A stretch of 64,000 bases of DNA from Neobacillus endophyticus (GCF_013248975.1 NZ_JABRWH010000001.1:248001-312000); one strand, 5' to 3'. Positions 8,584 to 18,945 are shown, numbered from the stretch's first letter. Made by a program: numbers and translations. The notes: a model not told the origin generated them from the sequence alone.

Positions 8584-8922
8584 ATGGAAAAAACCAATAT
8601 TAATCAAGTAAAGCCAATTGGTATGCCGCTTTATGAAATGAAAAGGTTTTTCATCAAGAAGGGTGATTTTAAAGAAGTGAGCATGAGTGTCATATCTCTC
8701 ACACCTGGTGAAAGAATTCCAGCTGTGGGCATGAGTTGTCATGATGAGGATGAGTACTCCTATATTTTCAGTGGAAAAGTGGATACTTATTGTAATGGTG
8801 AATACAGTGTGGAAAAGGCTGGAGATGCAACACTGATCCCTGCAGGCGAGGAGCACTGGTGCATTAATAATGGCAGTGAGCCTTGTATGCTAGTTTGTTT
8901 TATGGTTAAAAAAGCTGAATAG
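8584..8922 (+). CDS. Small single-domain cupin protein
   Basis: A 112-residue cupin of unknown reaction. The conserved barrel motifs are visible: CHDEDEYSYIFSGKVDTY (motif 1, with His and Glu as possible metal ligands) and AGDATLIPAGEEHWCINNG (motif 2, with His). A ribosome site AGGTGG lies at 8570-8575. It is the last gene of the importer operon and may bind or isomerise the imported ligand; the operon's regulator also carries a cupin domain, hinting at the same ligand (inference). It could equally be a small enzyme; nothing decides this. Confidence 0.8.
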   Translation: MEKTNINQVKPIGMPLYEMKRFFIKKGDFKEVSMSVISLTPGERIPAVGMSCHDEDEYSYIFSGKVDTYCNGEYSVEKAGDATLIPAGEEHWCINNGSEPCMLVCFMVKKAE

Positions 8923-8945
8923 TAATTCATTATTTTGAAATAAAG

Positions 8946-8996
8946 GCAGATGGAGCCCGAGAATCTTTTACAGGTTCTCGAACCTCTGCTATTTAT
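8946..8996 (+). terminator. Terminator of the importer operon
   Basis: Nested stems GCAGA/TCTGC (8946-8950, 8985-8989) and CGAGAA/TTCTCG (8958-8963, 8975-8980), followed by a T-rich run. Confidence 0.7.
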
Positions 8997-9424
8997 TTAA
9001 TTCTATCGACATACAGCTCTCCATATGTATAGAGTGTTTTCTGTCAATCCATGGAGTGCTGGTGAAATTTCACATATTAATTAACATTTTTTCATTTCTT
9101 TTATTTGATTAAACCATCCAGTATCGTACCAGGATTGATATCATGTGTACCAAAAGGAAAATATTGAATTGAAGCGATTCATATGCACGATTCTTAATTT
9201 AATGATTGCTTATGACAAATTTGATATGCTGTCCAACTTCCACCTTGTCGATTGATATTGTACTGCAAGCAGCCTATTCAAAGGTTTGAGGATACTGTCT
9301 GGAAGTGTCAAGTGGAATGATCTTTCGGTCAACAGTCTAAAATGAACAGATGCGAGTTATATGTTAACCTCTTTTGCCTTTACTTCAAAAAGAAGGGCAA
9401 AGTTCATTTTGTAAATGTTTTTCG
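8997..9424. other. Intergenic stretch, nothing recognised
   Basis: About 430 bases without a supported reading frame on either strand. An imperfect hairpin TTTGCC/GGCAAA lies near 9378-9402. Confidence 0.5.
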
Positions 9425-9443
9425 TGATGTCAATTTGACATCA
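9425..9443. promoter_or_regulatory. Perfect 19-bp palindrome overlapping the tyrS leader promoter
   Basis: TGATGTCAATTTGACATCA has 9-bp complementary arms around one central base. Its right arm contains the TTGACA -35 box of the predicted tyrS promoter, an operator-like position. The binding protein is unknown. Confidence 0.55.
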
Positions 9444-9463
9444 TGAGAAAGATATGATACAAA
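9435..9463 (+). promoter_or_regulatory. Predicted promoter of the tyrS T-box leader
   Basis: Perfect -35 TTGACA (9435-9440) and a weak -10 TACAAA (9458-9463), 17 bases apart. A better -10-like hexamer, TATGAT (9453-9458), is too close. Confidence 0.45.
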
Positions 9464-9484
9464 AACAATAAGTTTATTTTTAAT

Positions 9485-11001
<1,517 letters not shown>

Positions 11002-11011
11002 CAAGATGATG

Positions 11012-11040
11012 GGATGATCAATATGAATGGTCATCCTTTT
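11012..11040 (+). terminator. tyrS terminator
   Basis: GGATGATC (11012-11019) pairs with GGTCATCC (11029-11036) with one G-T pair, followed by TTTT. Confidence 0.6.
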
Positions 11041-11101
11041 CATATATCTCTCCTAAAATTCAGAAAAATGCAGAAGGATGTCAATTTTTGCTTCCTTAAT
11101 A

Positions 11102-11110
11102 TGCTATAAT
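11102..11110 (+). promoter_or_regulatory. Extended -10 promoter of the penicillin-binding protein gene
   Basis: TGC followed by TATAAT (11105-11110) forms an extended -10 element 26 bases before the start codon. The -35 region (about 11081-11087) is poor. Confidence 0.6.
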
Positions 11111-11135
11111 AAGGATATTTTAGTGAGGTGGTGCT

Positions 11136-13892
11136 ATGAAAGAAAAATGGCAAGCATTTGTAGAAAAGACAAAGCCGGTTTTTACCTGGCTCACCAATGA
11201 AAAAACAGTTAAAAATGCAAGAATTACTTATCATGTTGTCTGGAATCTGTTTCTCCTTTTAATCACGGTAGGCTTGATTGGAGGCGCTTTCGCCGCAGGA
11301 ATTGGCGCTGGATATTTTGCATCGCTTGTTAAAGATGAACCGATCCGCTCATACGACAGCATGAAAAAAGATATTGATGATTACACAGCAACTTCGGAAT
11401 TATATTTTGCTAATAATGTTTATCTCGGCAAACTCCGGTCTGATCTGGAACGGGAATCAGTCAGCCTCAATCAGATTTCCCGTTATTTAATTAATGGCGT
11501 CATCGCAACAGAGGATGAATACTTTTACCAGCATCATGGTGTTGTTCCAAAAGCTGTTTTCCGTGCTCTTTTTCAAGAAATGACGGGCTCCCGGGTCCAA
11601 ACTGGCGGAAGCACATTAACACAGCAATTAATAAAAAACCAAATCTTAACCGATGAAGTTTCATTTCAAAGAAAGGCAAGCGAAATTCTACTTGCACTTC
11701 GGTTAGAGAAATTTTTCAGTAAAAAAGAAATACTGGATGCCTACTTAAATGTAGTGCCATTTGGAAGAAATTCTTCCGGGCGAAACATTGCCGGGGTTCA
11801 GGCAGCTGCAAAGGGTATTTTTGGAAAAAGCGCACTTGATCTCACATTGCCGGAAGCAGCATTCATCGCTGGACTGCCGCAAAGTCCGTTCGGCTATACC
11901 CCGTTTACAAATGAAGGCACGTTAAAGAAGAATCTCGAACCGGGCATCACAAGAATGAAAACGATTTTAAAAAGAATGTATGACGGTGGTTACATAACCA
12001 AAAAACAATATACAGACGCTGCTGCCTACGATATTACCAAAGACTTCACGCCTTCCGTCAGCAGCCCAGCAGAAAAATACCCTTGGCTGACAGCAGAGAT
12101 CGAAAGCCGCGCCATCGATTTACTAACCATTGAATTGGCTAAAAAAGATGGCCATACTGATAAGGATCTCAAGACGAATAATAATCTTTATTATAAGTAT
12201 AAAACCATGGCCAGCCATGATTTGCACCAAAAAGGGTACAAAATTTATACAACCATTGATAAAAATATTTACGATGTTATGCAAAAAGTGAAAGATAATT
12301 ATCCCAATTACGAACCTGATAAATCACAGGTCGTAAAAGATCCGGATACAGGAGAAACGAAAACAATCATGGAACCGGTTGAAGTCGGGGCTATGCTGAT
12401 TGAAAATAAAACGGGGAAAATTATCAGTTTTGTTGCAGGAAGGGATTTTCATCGCCAGCAGTTGAATCACGCTACAAGCTCACTCAGACAAAATGGGTCA
12501 ACCATGAAACCGCTGCTAGTTTACGGCCCTGCCATTGAGCTCGGGAAAGTCTCCCCAGGAACTCCTCTGGCAGATGTTGAATCCCATTTGGATCCGACAA
12601 ATCCAGAAAAAGTCTGGCCGCATAACTATGACTACCAATACAGCGGTTTGGTTTCAGCACGATATGCATTAGCAAAATCTTATAATGTTCCGGCCATTAA
12701 AGTCTATGAATCCATACTAAATCAAAATCCGGCAAAGTATCTTGATAAAATGGGATTCTCTTCACTTAAAAAAGATGATTTTACCAATCCGGCAGCCGGC
12801 ATCGGTTCTATCAGCGGTGGTGTTACTGTTGAAGAAAACACGAATGCCTTTACGACTTTTGCGAACGGCGGAAAATTTATAGATGCCTATTTAATCGATA
12901 AAATTGTCGATAAAAATGGGAAAGTCATTTATCAGCATCAGGTGAAGCCAGTGGACGTATTTACACCGCAAACAGCATATTTGACTCTGGATATGATGCG
13001 TGATGTCATCAAAATGGGAACAGCATCAGCGGTAAAAAACAGGCTGGACTTTACGGCTGATTGGGCAGGAAAAACAGGTACAGGTGTCAATTATTATGAT
13101 TCCTGGTTTGTTGCCAGCAACCCTAACGTCACATTTGGAATCTGGACAGGTTATGATACACAAAAATCACTGCAAACGCCAGGAATGTCTTATAGCCAAC
13201 GTACGAATAACCTTTGGGCTGATTTAATGAATGCCGCTTATAAAATTAATCCTTCATTAATTGCGCCAAAAGCAACATTTCAAATGCCAACAGGAATTGT
13301 TCAACGTTCCATTTGTACCATCTCCGGCTTGCTGCCGTCAGATGCTTGTGAAAAAGCAGGGCTTGTTGAAAGCGATTATTTCAATACCAAGTATGTTCCA
13401 ACAAAGATCGATAATAGTTTGACGGATGGACGTTTTGTGATGATTCGCGGCAAAAAATATTTGGCTCTTAAATCCACACCATCAGAGTTTTCCCAAGCAG
13501 GTTTGATTTTAAACCCGGATTTCATTCGGCAAATGGCAGGTAATGATTTCACTGATTATAGTGAATTGATTCCGCAGAAAAGCCTATGGGGAAAAATTCT
13601 TGTACCTGATGCAAAAATGCAGGATAATGGCAGAAAACCTAATCCTGTAACTTTAACAGTTTCAGGAAATACCTTAAACTGGAGCTCCTCTTCGGACAAC
13701 GATGTAATTGGATACAGGCTATATAAAGGCGGGGCATCTTCACGAAAAGTGGCAAGTATTAATAGTGGCTCCAGCCTCCGTTTTACGGCAGGTAGCGGCA
13801 GTTACTATGTAACAGCAGTTGACATTGCCGGAAGAGAATCCGCTCCATCGAACCTTGTGACCATTGGAACTGTAATTGTGCCTAACCAATAA
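11136..13892 (+). CDS. Class A penicillin-binding protein with C-terminal fibronectin-like domain
   Basis: Bifunctional peptidoglycan glycosyltransferase and transpeptidase at the outer membrane face. The order is: a cytoplasmic N-terminus; one membrane helix (about residues 38-62); and the glycosyltransferase domain (about 100-290), with catalytic motif ATEDEYFYQHHG and GGSTLTQQLIKNQ. The transpeptidase domain follows with S455-T-M-K, SYN (about 515-517) and K646-T-G-T, and then a fibronectin type III-like segment after about residue 825. All catalytic residues are present. At 918 residues it is long because of the C-terminal module. Best ribosome site GAGGTGG just before ATG 11136. Monocistronic. 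Which B. subtilis paralogue it matches is not decided. Confidence 0.93.
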   Translation: MKEKWQAFVEKTKPVFTWLTNEKTVKNARITYHVVWNLFLLLITVGLIGGAFAAGIGAGYFASLVKDEPIRSYDSMKKDIDDYTATSELYFANNVYLGKLRSDLERESVSLNQISRYLINGVIATEDEYFYQHHGVVPKAVFRALFQEMTGSRVQTGGSTLTQQLIKNQILTDEVSFQRKASEILLALRLEKFFSKKEILDAYLNVVPFGRNSSGRNIAGVQAAAKGIFGKSALDLTLPEAAFIAGLPQSPFGYTPFTNEGTLKKNLEPGITRMKTILKRMYDGGYITKKQYTDAAAYDITKDFTPSVSSPAEKYPWLTAEIESRAIDLLTIELAKKDGHTDKDLKTNNNLYYKYKTMASHDLHQKGYKIYTTIDKNIYDVMQKVKDNYPNYEPDKSQVVKDPDTGETKTIMEPVEVGAMLIENKTGKIISFVAGRDFHRQQLNHATSSLRQNGSTMKPLLVYGPAIELGKVSPGTPLADVESHLDPTNPEKVWPHNYDYQYSGLVSARYALAKSYNVPAIKVYESILNQNPAKYLDKMGFSSLKKDDFTNPAAGIGSISGGVTVEENTNAFTTFANGGKFIDAYLIDKIVDKNGKVIYQHQVKPVDVFTPQTAYLTLDMMRDVIKMGTASAVKNRLDFTADWAGKTGTGVNYYDSWFVASNPNVTFGIWTGYDTQKSLQTPGMSYSQRTNNLWADLMNAAYKINPSLIAPKATFQMPTGIVQRSICTISGLLPSDACEKAGLVESDYFNTKYVPTKIDNSLTDGRFVMIRGKKYLALKSTPSEFSQAGLILNPDFIRQMAGNDFTDYSELIPQKSLWGKILVPDAKMQDNGRKPNPVTLTVSGNTLNWSSSSDNDVIGYRLYKGGASSRKVASINSGSSLRFTAGSGSYYVTAVDIAGRESAPSNLVTIGTVIVPNQ

Positions 13893-13928
13893 AAAATCGC
13901 ACCGAATTCCCATTCGGTGCGATTTTTT
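13891..13928. terminator. Bidirectional terminator between the PBP gene and acsA
   Basis: A perfect 17-bp stem (13891-13907 with 13912-13928) with A and T runs at the two ends serves both converging genes. Confidence 0.92.
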
Positions 13929-13972
13929 ATGATTTGACTTTCATAGAGAAACCAATATGAAAACCATAAAAA

Positions 13973-15691
13973 TTAATCTTCCATTGTTGATAAGTCGCCT
14001 GTTGGCAAGTCAAGCTCCCAGGCCTTTAATACACGTCTCATAATTTTTCCGCTTCGAGTTTTTGGCAGTTTGTCGCGGAACTCTATTTCCCTTGGAGCCG
14101 CATGGGCAGCAAGACCTTTTTTCACAAATAGGCGAATTTCCTCTTTCAGTTCTTCTGAAGGAACATATCCGTCTCTTAAGGCCACGAAGGCTTTAATAAT
14201 TTCTCCACGAACTGGGTCCGGCTTGCCAATAACACCTGCTTCGGCAATAGCAGGGTGTTCTACCAGCTTACTTTCAACTTCAAATGGTCCCACACGCTCA
14301 CCGGAAGTGTTAATCACATCATCCACCCGTCCCTGGAACCAGAAATAACCTTCCTCATCCATATAGGCAGAATCTCCGGAGACGTACCAATCACCCGGCA
14401 TAAAATAGGACTCATACTTCTCCTGATTATTCCAAATGGTATGCATCATGGATGGCCAGCCTTTTTTTATTGCCAGATTACCCATTCGATATGGCGGCAG
14501 TTCATTCCCTTGGTTATCAACAATGGCAGCTTTAACACCTGGGAATGGTTTACCCATGGAACCAGGTTTAATTACCATGCATGGATAGTTACTAATTAGC
14601 TGGGCGCCAGTTTCCGTCATCCACCAATTATCATGAATCCGGCGGTTAAATACTTTCGCTCCCCATTTTACGACTTCCGGGTTTAATGGCTCACCAACAC
14701 TTAGAATATGACGAAGACTGCTCAAATTGAACTTTTTAACAAGCTCATCACCTGCTCCCATTAGCATCCGGAATGCTGTTGGGGCACTGTACCAAACGGT
14801 TACGCCAAAGTCTTCAATCATTTTATACCATGTTTCAGGAGTAAAACGTCCGCCAATAATCACATTCGATGTTCCGGTTAGCCATGGTCCGAATATTCCA
14901 TAGGATGTTCCCGTAACCCAGCCTGGGTCGGCTGTGCACCAATAAACATCGTCTTCTTTTAAATCGAGAACCCATTTCGCTGTTTGGTAATGCTGAATCA
15001 TGGCATTATGAACATGAAGGACCCCTTTTGGTTTTCCAGTGGATCCCGATGTGTAGTGAAGAATAAGCCCATCAGTACGCTCTACCCATTCAATTTTCAG
15101 TTCCTTGCTGGCAGAGGCGAATTTTTCTAAAAAGTCAATGCATTGCCCCTCTTCCTTTACGCTTTTCCCTACAAGGAAAATATGCTTCAAAGCAGGCAGG
15201 CCTTTAACTGGCACACGATTCAACAATTCCGGTGTTGTCACAAGAACTTTCGCTTCACTGTCCTGAAGACGGTCCCTTACCGCACCTTCCATGAATGCTT
15301 CAAATAAAGGGCCAACGATTGCCCCGAGTTTAATGGCGCCCAAAACCGTAAAATATAGCTCTGGTGAACGAGGCATAAAGATAAATACACGGTCCCCTTT
15401 TTCTACATCCCCATATTTTTTCAATACATTTCCTGCTTTATTGGATAGCTCCTTCATTTCTTTAAATGTATATTTTTCGTTCCGTGAATCATCACGATAG
15501 TAAAGAGCCACTTTATTTTTTCTAAAGGTTTCTACATGACGGTCGATTGCTTCGTATGCCATATTTACACGTCCGGTGAGACTCCAGCTGAATTCCTTCT
15601 CCGTTTCTTTCCAGTCAAAATGATTATAGGTATCTTCATAATTTCGTAGATTATGATCTCCTTGCACAACTGGTAACGCTTCCACTTTCAT
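13973..15691 (-). CDS. acsA: Acetyl-CoA synthetase
   Basis: Activates acetate to acetyl-AMP and then acetyl-CoA, feeding the TCA cycle on acetate or acetoin. The 572-residue protein carries the adenylate P-loop YTSGSTGKPKG, the core A5-like motif WMTETGAQL, and GDWYVSGDSAYMDEEGY. It ends with the C-terminal lysine motif RSGKIMRR, whose Lys549 is the residue acetylated by AcuA and deacetylated by AcuC in B. subtilis. The start ATG at 15691 is preceded by GGGGGAG. The gene is transcribed divergently from acuABC, which encode its control system. Confidence 0.97.
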   Translation of the reverse strand: MKVEALPVVQGDHNLRNYEDTYNHFDWKETEKEFSWSLTGRVNMAYEAIDRHVETFRKNKVALYYRDDSRNEKYTFKEMKELSNKAGNVLKKYGDVEKGDRVFIFMPRSPELYFTVLGAIKLGAIVGPLFEAFMEGAVRDRLQDSEAKVLVTTPELLNRVPVKGLPALKHIFLVGKSVKEEGQCIDFLEKFASASKELKIEWVERTDGLILHYTSGSTGKPKGVLHVHNAMIQHYQTAKWVLDLKEDDVYWCTADPGWVTGTSYGIFGPWLTGTSNVIIGGRFTPETWYKMIEDFGVTVWYSAPTAFRMLMGAGDELVKKFNLSSLRHILSVGEPLNPEVVKWGAKVFNRRIHDNWWMTETGAQLISNYPCMVIKPGSMGKPFPGVKAAIVDNQGNELPPYRMGNLAIKKGWPSMMHTIWNNQEKYESYFMPGDWYVSGDSAYMDEEGYFWFQGRVDDVINTSGERVGPFEVESKLVEHPAIAEAGVIGKPDPVRGEIIKAFVALRDGYVPSEELKEEIRLFVKKGLAAHAAPREIEFRDKLPKTRSGKIMRRVLKAWELDLPTGDLSTMED

Positions 15692-15808
15692 ATAATCTCC
15701 CCCTCTGCCGTTTTTGGCTGGTAAAAAAGTATAAACCTTTTATAGTTTATACTTAGACATCTGTAACCTAGGATGCTATCGACAATAGACGTTCAATCAT
15801 TTAAGAAT

Positions 15809-15837
15809 ATTATATTACAAATGATAATGATTCACAA
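15809..15837 (-). promoter_or_regulatory. Predicted acsA promoter, with a Fur-box-like sequence in it
   Basis: On the minus strand, -35 TTGTGA (15837-15832) and perfect -10 TATAAT (15814-15809) are 17 bases apart. The spacer and -35 region read TGATAATGATTCACA on the plus strand (15822-15836), 12 of 14 positions of a 7-1-7 Fur box; acsA is not a known Fur target, so this may be chance. Confidence 0.6.
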
Positions 15838-15901
15838 TTTTAAAAAAAACAAATTTTTTGAAATCACTCTCCTTCCTATATTAATAACACTGAAAATTTC
15901 G

Positions 15902-15915
15902 TGAAAACACTTTCA
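15902..15915. promoter_or_regulatory. cre box (CcpA site) upstream of acuA
   Basis: TGAAAACACTTTCA matches the cre consensus TGWAANCGNTNWCA at all but one position and lies just upstream of the acuA -10 box TATAAT (15932-15937). In B. subtilis, acsA and acuABC are both repressed by CcpA through sites in this intergenic region. Confidence 0.8.
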
Positions 15916-15970
15916 ATTAATAAAATATATGTATAATAGAATTAGTACACTATTTCCGGGTGGTGACCAG

Positions 15971-16603
15971 ATGGATCATATTAAAACTTATAATGCAAAA
16001 GAATTAAAAACTTCACATGGGCCTTTAATTATCGAAGGACCCATTTCTTCTGATACACTTGCATGTTACGAATTTCATGAAGATTTGATTGCCTTTCGCC
16101 AGCCTCAACAACAACACCGTGCGTTAATTGAGATTGCCAAATTGGAAGAAGGCAGAATTATCATTGCACGACACCATAACACCATTGTCGGCTATGTTAC
16201 ATACCTTTACCCAGATCCTCTAGAGCGCTGGTCTGAGGGGAAAATAGAAAATTTAATAGAGCTTGGGGCCATAGAAGTCATTCCTAGATTCAGAGGCTAT
16301 TCAGTTGGTAAAAATCTATTAATTGTTTCCATGATGGATGATGCAATGGAAGATTACATGATCATTACGACGGAGTACTATTGGCATTGGGATTTAAAAG
16401 GAACCAAATTAAATGTTTGGGAATATAGAAAAGTTATGGAAAAGATGATGAATGCCGGAGGGCTGGAGTGGTATGCAACAGATGACCCGGAAATATGCTC
16501 CCATCCGGCTAACTGTCTAATGGCCAGAATGGGGAAACGAGTAGACCAAGAATCCATTCAAAAGTTTGACCGCCTCCGTTTTATGAATCGATTTATGTAC
16601 TAA
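15971..16603 (+). CDS. acuA: Protein N-acetyltransferase that inactivates acetyl-CoA synthetase
   Basis: GNAT-family enzyme that acetylates the active-site lysine of AcsA, switching it off. The 210-residue product equals the B. subtilis AcuA length. The acetyl-CoA binding region is visible as IELGAIEVIPRFRGYSVGKNL (here IEVIPRFRGYSVGKNLL), with the GYVTYLYPDPLERWSEG segment before it. ATG 15971 is chosen over an upstream in-frame start because GGGTGGTGA (15958-15966) precedes it and the family starts there. First gene of acuABC; a cre box lies in its promoter, so glucose should repress it. Confidence 0.95.
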   Translation: MDHIKTYNAKELKTSHGPLIIEGPISSDTLACYEFHEDLIAFRQPQQQHRALIEIAKLEEGRIIIARHHNTIVGYVTYLYPDPLERWSEGKIENLIELGAIEVIPRFRGYSVGKNLLIVSMMDDAMEDYMIITTEYYWHWDLKGTKLNVWEYRKVMEKMMNAGGLEWYATDDPEICSHPANCLMARMGKRVDQESIQKFDRLRFMNRFMY

Positions 16604-16721
16604 AAAATAGGCTTTCATAAAGCGTTTTGTTGATATTCACCTAGTTGATTGAAGAGAAGCCCTTCTTACAAAGGGATCGTACTAAACTTGGATTAGTGCT
16701 TGATATAAGGGGGATATGTCA

Positions 16722-17369
16722 ATGATTGTTGAAGAAATCATGAAAAAAAATGTAGTGACTTTACAACCGGATAACACAGTTGCAGAAGCGATCCAGGCGA
16801 TGGAAACCCATAATATTCGCCACATTCCCATTATAGATAACGAAGCTCATTTAGTTGGTCTTGTCACTATATCAAGATTAAAAGAAGTGACTTCCTCTAT
16901 ATTTAGAACAAATGAAAACCCAGACAATTTAAAAAAACCGGTTGATTCCATAATGGAGCGCAATGTGATTATCGGGCACCCGCTTGATTTTGTAGAAGAA
17001 GTAGCAGGCATTTTCTATGAACATAAAATTAGCGCCCTTCCGATCATTAAGGATCAGGAATTAGTTGGAATTATAACGGAAACCGATTTATTACGGACCA
17101 TGGTTGAACTAACTGGAGCCCATCAGCCAGGATCGCAAATTGAAATAAGGGTACCAAATATTTCAGGGGTTCTCAGCGATATAGCCGGAATTATTCGCAA
17201 TCGACATGCCAATATTCTTAGTGTGCTTATTTATCCGGATAAACAGGATGAACATTATAAAATTCTCGTCATTAGAGTCCAGATGATGAATCCCATTGAG
17301 TTAATCCAGGAACTAAAAGAAGCAGGCCATCAAGTCCTATGGCCGAATTTTCCGGGGATTTCTTTATGA
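16722..17369 (+). CDS. acuB: CBS- and ACT-domain protein AcuB
   Basis: Product of the acetoin/acetate utilisation operon with an undefined biochemical role. Two CBS domains (about residues 1-58 and 75-130, typically adenosine-nucleotide sensing) are followed by an ACT-like domain (about 138-212, IEIRVPNISGVLSDIAGII). Length 215 matches the family. ATG 16722 is preferred to ATG 16716 because AAGGGGG (16707-16713) is then eight bases away. The stop overlaps the acuC start as ATGA. A sensor role for the AcuA/AcuC switch is plausible but inferred. Confidence 0.92.
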   Translation: MIVEEIMKKNVVTLQPDNTVAEAIQAMETHNIRHIPIIDNEAHLVGLVTISRLKEVTSSIFRTNENPDNLKKPVDSIMERNVIIGHPLDFVEEVAGIFYEHKISALPIIKDQELVGIITETDLLRTMVELTGAHQPGSQIEIRVPNISGVLSDIAGIIRNRHANILSVLIYPDKQDEHYKILVIRVQMMNPIELIQELKEAGHQVLWPNFPGISL

Positions 17370-18532
17370 CAAATCGTGCTGCTTTTATTTATTCTGAAGA
17401 ATTGCTGAAATATAAATTCAGCAATCATCATCCGTTTAATCAATTCCGGCTAAAACTGACTGTGGACCTATTAAACCGAATAAATGCCTTACACCCCGAT
17501 CAAATCATTCCACCGCGATTTGCAACAGAGGACGAGCTGAAACTCATCCATGATCCAAGCTATATTGAAGCGGTTAAAAAGGCTGGTAACGGACAGCTTC
17601 CCCAAGGGATAGCTGAAAATTACGGCTTGGGTACCGAGGATACCCCCATATTCTCAAACATGCATGAGGCCAGCTCCTTATTGGTTGGTGGTACCTTAAC
17701 GGCTGTCGATGAAGTAATGTCCGGAAGAGTGCTTCATGCTGCTCATCTTGGCGGCGGATTGCATCATGGATTTCGCGGAAAAGCTTCTGGCTTCTGTGTT
17801 TACAATGATAGTTCGGTAGCAATCAAGTATCTTCAAGAAAAATACCACGCCCGTGTTTTATATGTGGATACGGATGCCCATCACGGGGATGGGGTGCAAT
17901 GGTCATTCTACGATGATCCAAATGTCTGTACTTTGTCCATTCACGAAACTGGAAGATATTTATTTCCTGGCACAGGAAATATAAATGAAAGGGGGCAAGG
18001 AGCAGGTTATGGATATTCGTTTAACATCCCTGTTGATGCTTTTACGGAAGACGAGTCATGGCTTCATGCCTACACAAATGCCATTCGAGAGATTGCTTCA
18101 TTTTTCAAGCCAGATGTCATTTTGACACAAAATGGAGCAGACTCGCATTATTACGACCCATTAACACACTTGTCAACAACGATGAAAATTTTCAGAGAAA
18201 TTCCAAAACTTGCCCATGAAATTGCTCATCAATATTGTGATGGAAGGTGGATAGCAGTCGGCGGAGGGGGCTATGATATTTGGCGTGTCGTACCTAGGGC
18301 CTGGTCCATGATTTGGCTGGAAATGACGGAAAACTCAAATTGTTACGGCAGTTTACCGCATGACTGGGTAAACACCTGGCAAAAAGAAGCTCCAGTAGAA
18401 TTGCCTAAAGATTGGGATGATCCGGAAAACCTTTATCCTCCTATTCCAAGGAAAACAGAAATTACAGAAAAAAATTTGCTTACACTCGACAAAGCGTTAT
18501 ATCCCATTCGCAATCAGCAAAAATCAAGTTAA
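17366..18532 (+). CDS. acuC: Protein deacetylase AcuC, class I/II histone-deacetylase family
   Basis: Zinc hydrolase that removes the acetyl group from AcsA and restores activity. The 388-residue protein has HDAC hallmarks: LGGGLHHGFRGKASGFCVYND, the Asp-His pair and zinc ligands in DTDAHHGDGVQ, NGADSHYYDPLTH, and GGGGYD near the C-terminus. It starts within the acuB stop (ATGA overlap), so the two are translationally coupled. Its stop codon abuts a dispersed repeat (18533 on), whose hairpins may form the transcript end. Confidence 0.96.
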   Translation: MTNRAAFIYSEELLKYKFSNHHPFNQFRLKLTVDLLNRINALHPDQIIPPRFATEDELKLIHDPSYIEAVKKAGNGQLPQGIAENYGLGTEDTPIFSNMHEASSLLVGGTLTAVDEVMSGRVLHAAHLGGGLHHGFRGKASGFCVYNDSSVAIKYLQEKYHARVLYVDTDAHHGDGVQWSFYDDPNVCTLSIHETGRYLFPGTGNINERGQGAGYGYSFNIPVDAFTEDESWLHAYTNAIREIASFFKPDVILTQNGADSHYYDPLTHLSTTMKIFREIPKLAHEIAHQYCDGRWIAVGGGGYDIWRVVPRAWSMIWLEMTENSNCYGSLPHDWVNTWQKEAPVELPKDWDDPENLYPPIPRKTEITEKNLLTLDKALYPIRNQQKSS

Positions 18533-18635
18533 TAAAGAAAACCCGCCGATTGGCGAGACCGGCAGGGCGAAGGAAAGAAGCGTAGTTACCCTTATTCCTG
18601 ATAGGAAAGTTATACTTTCCTATCTATGAAGAAAG
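18533..18635 (+). repeat. Dispersed repeat, copy 1 (after acuC)
   Basis: About 100 bases beginning TAAAGAAAAC. It contains a GC-rich hairpin (CGCC/GGCG near 18544-18555), then GGCAGGGCGA and a strong hairpin GATAGGAAAGT/ACTTTCCTATC (18600-18610, 18614-18624). The same order recurs at 24384, 52291 and 59596, always on the plus strand and between or at the ends of genes. Confidence 0.85.
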
Positions 18636-18838
18636 GCACAAACTTTCTTTATTTAGAAGCTCTGTTCTAGCTGAATGTTGATTTACTGTGTTTGAAAAAT
18701 AAACGGTAAAATTCCGTTTAAATTGGGAAATACCCCTATTTCCTTAAAAATAAAGGAAGTTTTTCCTTTTATATGATCCAAATCTTTGGATTTTGTCTTA
18801 TTTAGAGCAGTTAATCGGAATATCTTCGCTTATATCCG
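18629..18838. repeat. Array of consecutive hairpins between acuC and ccpA
   Basis: Successive perfect stems of 7 bp are AAGAAAG/CTTTCTT (18629-18649), TAAACGG/CCGTTTA (18700-18720), GGAAATA/TATTTCC (18726-18743), AAAGGAA/TTCCTTT (18752-18769) and ATCCAAA/TTTGGAT (18776-18791). A weaker CGGAATAT/ATATCCG follows (18816-18838). No reading frame is supported. The stems differ in sequence, so it is not a simple tandem repeat. Confidence 0.6.
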
Positions 18839-18945
18839 CTTCTTAAACTTCATCTAGATACATTAGCCGGTAATTCTCCGATTATGAACTCTTACCTATA
18901 CGAAAATCAACAGTGAATAATCACAGAGCCCATTTATAAAAACAT

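Noticed and set aside
9241..9420. Possible decayed gene before the tyrS leader
   Set aside because: No frame on either strand gives a recognisable segment longer than a few codons.
13973..15691. Plus-strand frames antisense to acsA
   Set aside because: Shadows of a well-supported gene with all expected motifs.
18417..18629. Frame running from acuC into the dispersed repeat
   Set aside because: Overlaps acuC in another frame and continues only through repeat sequence.
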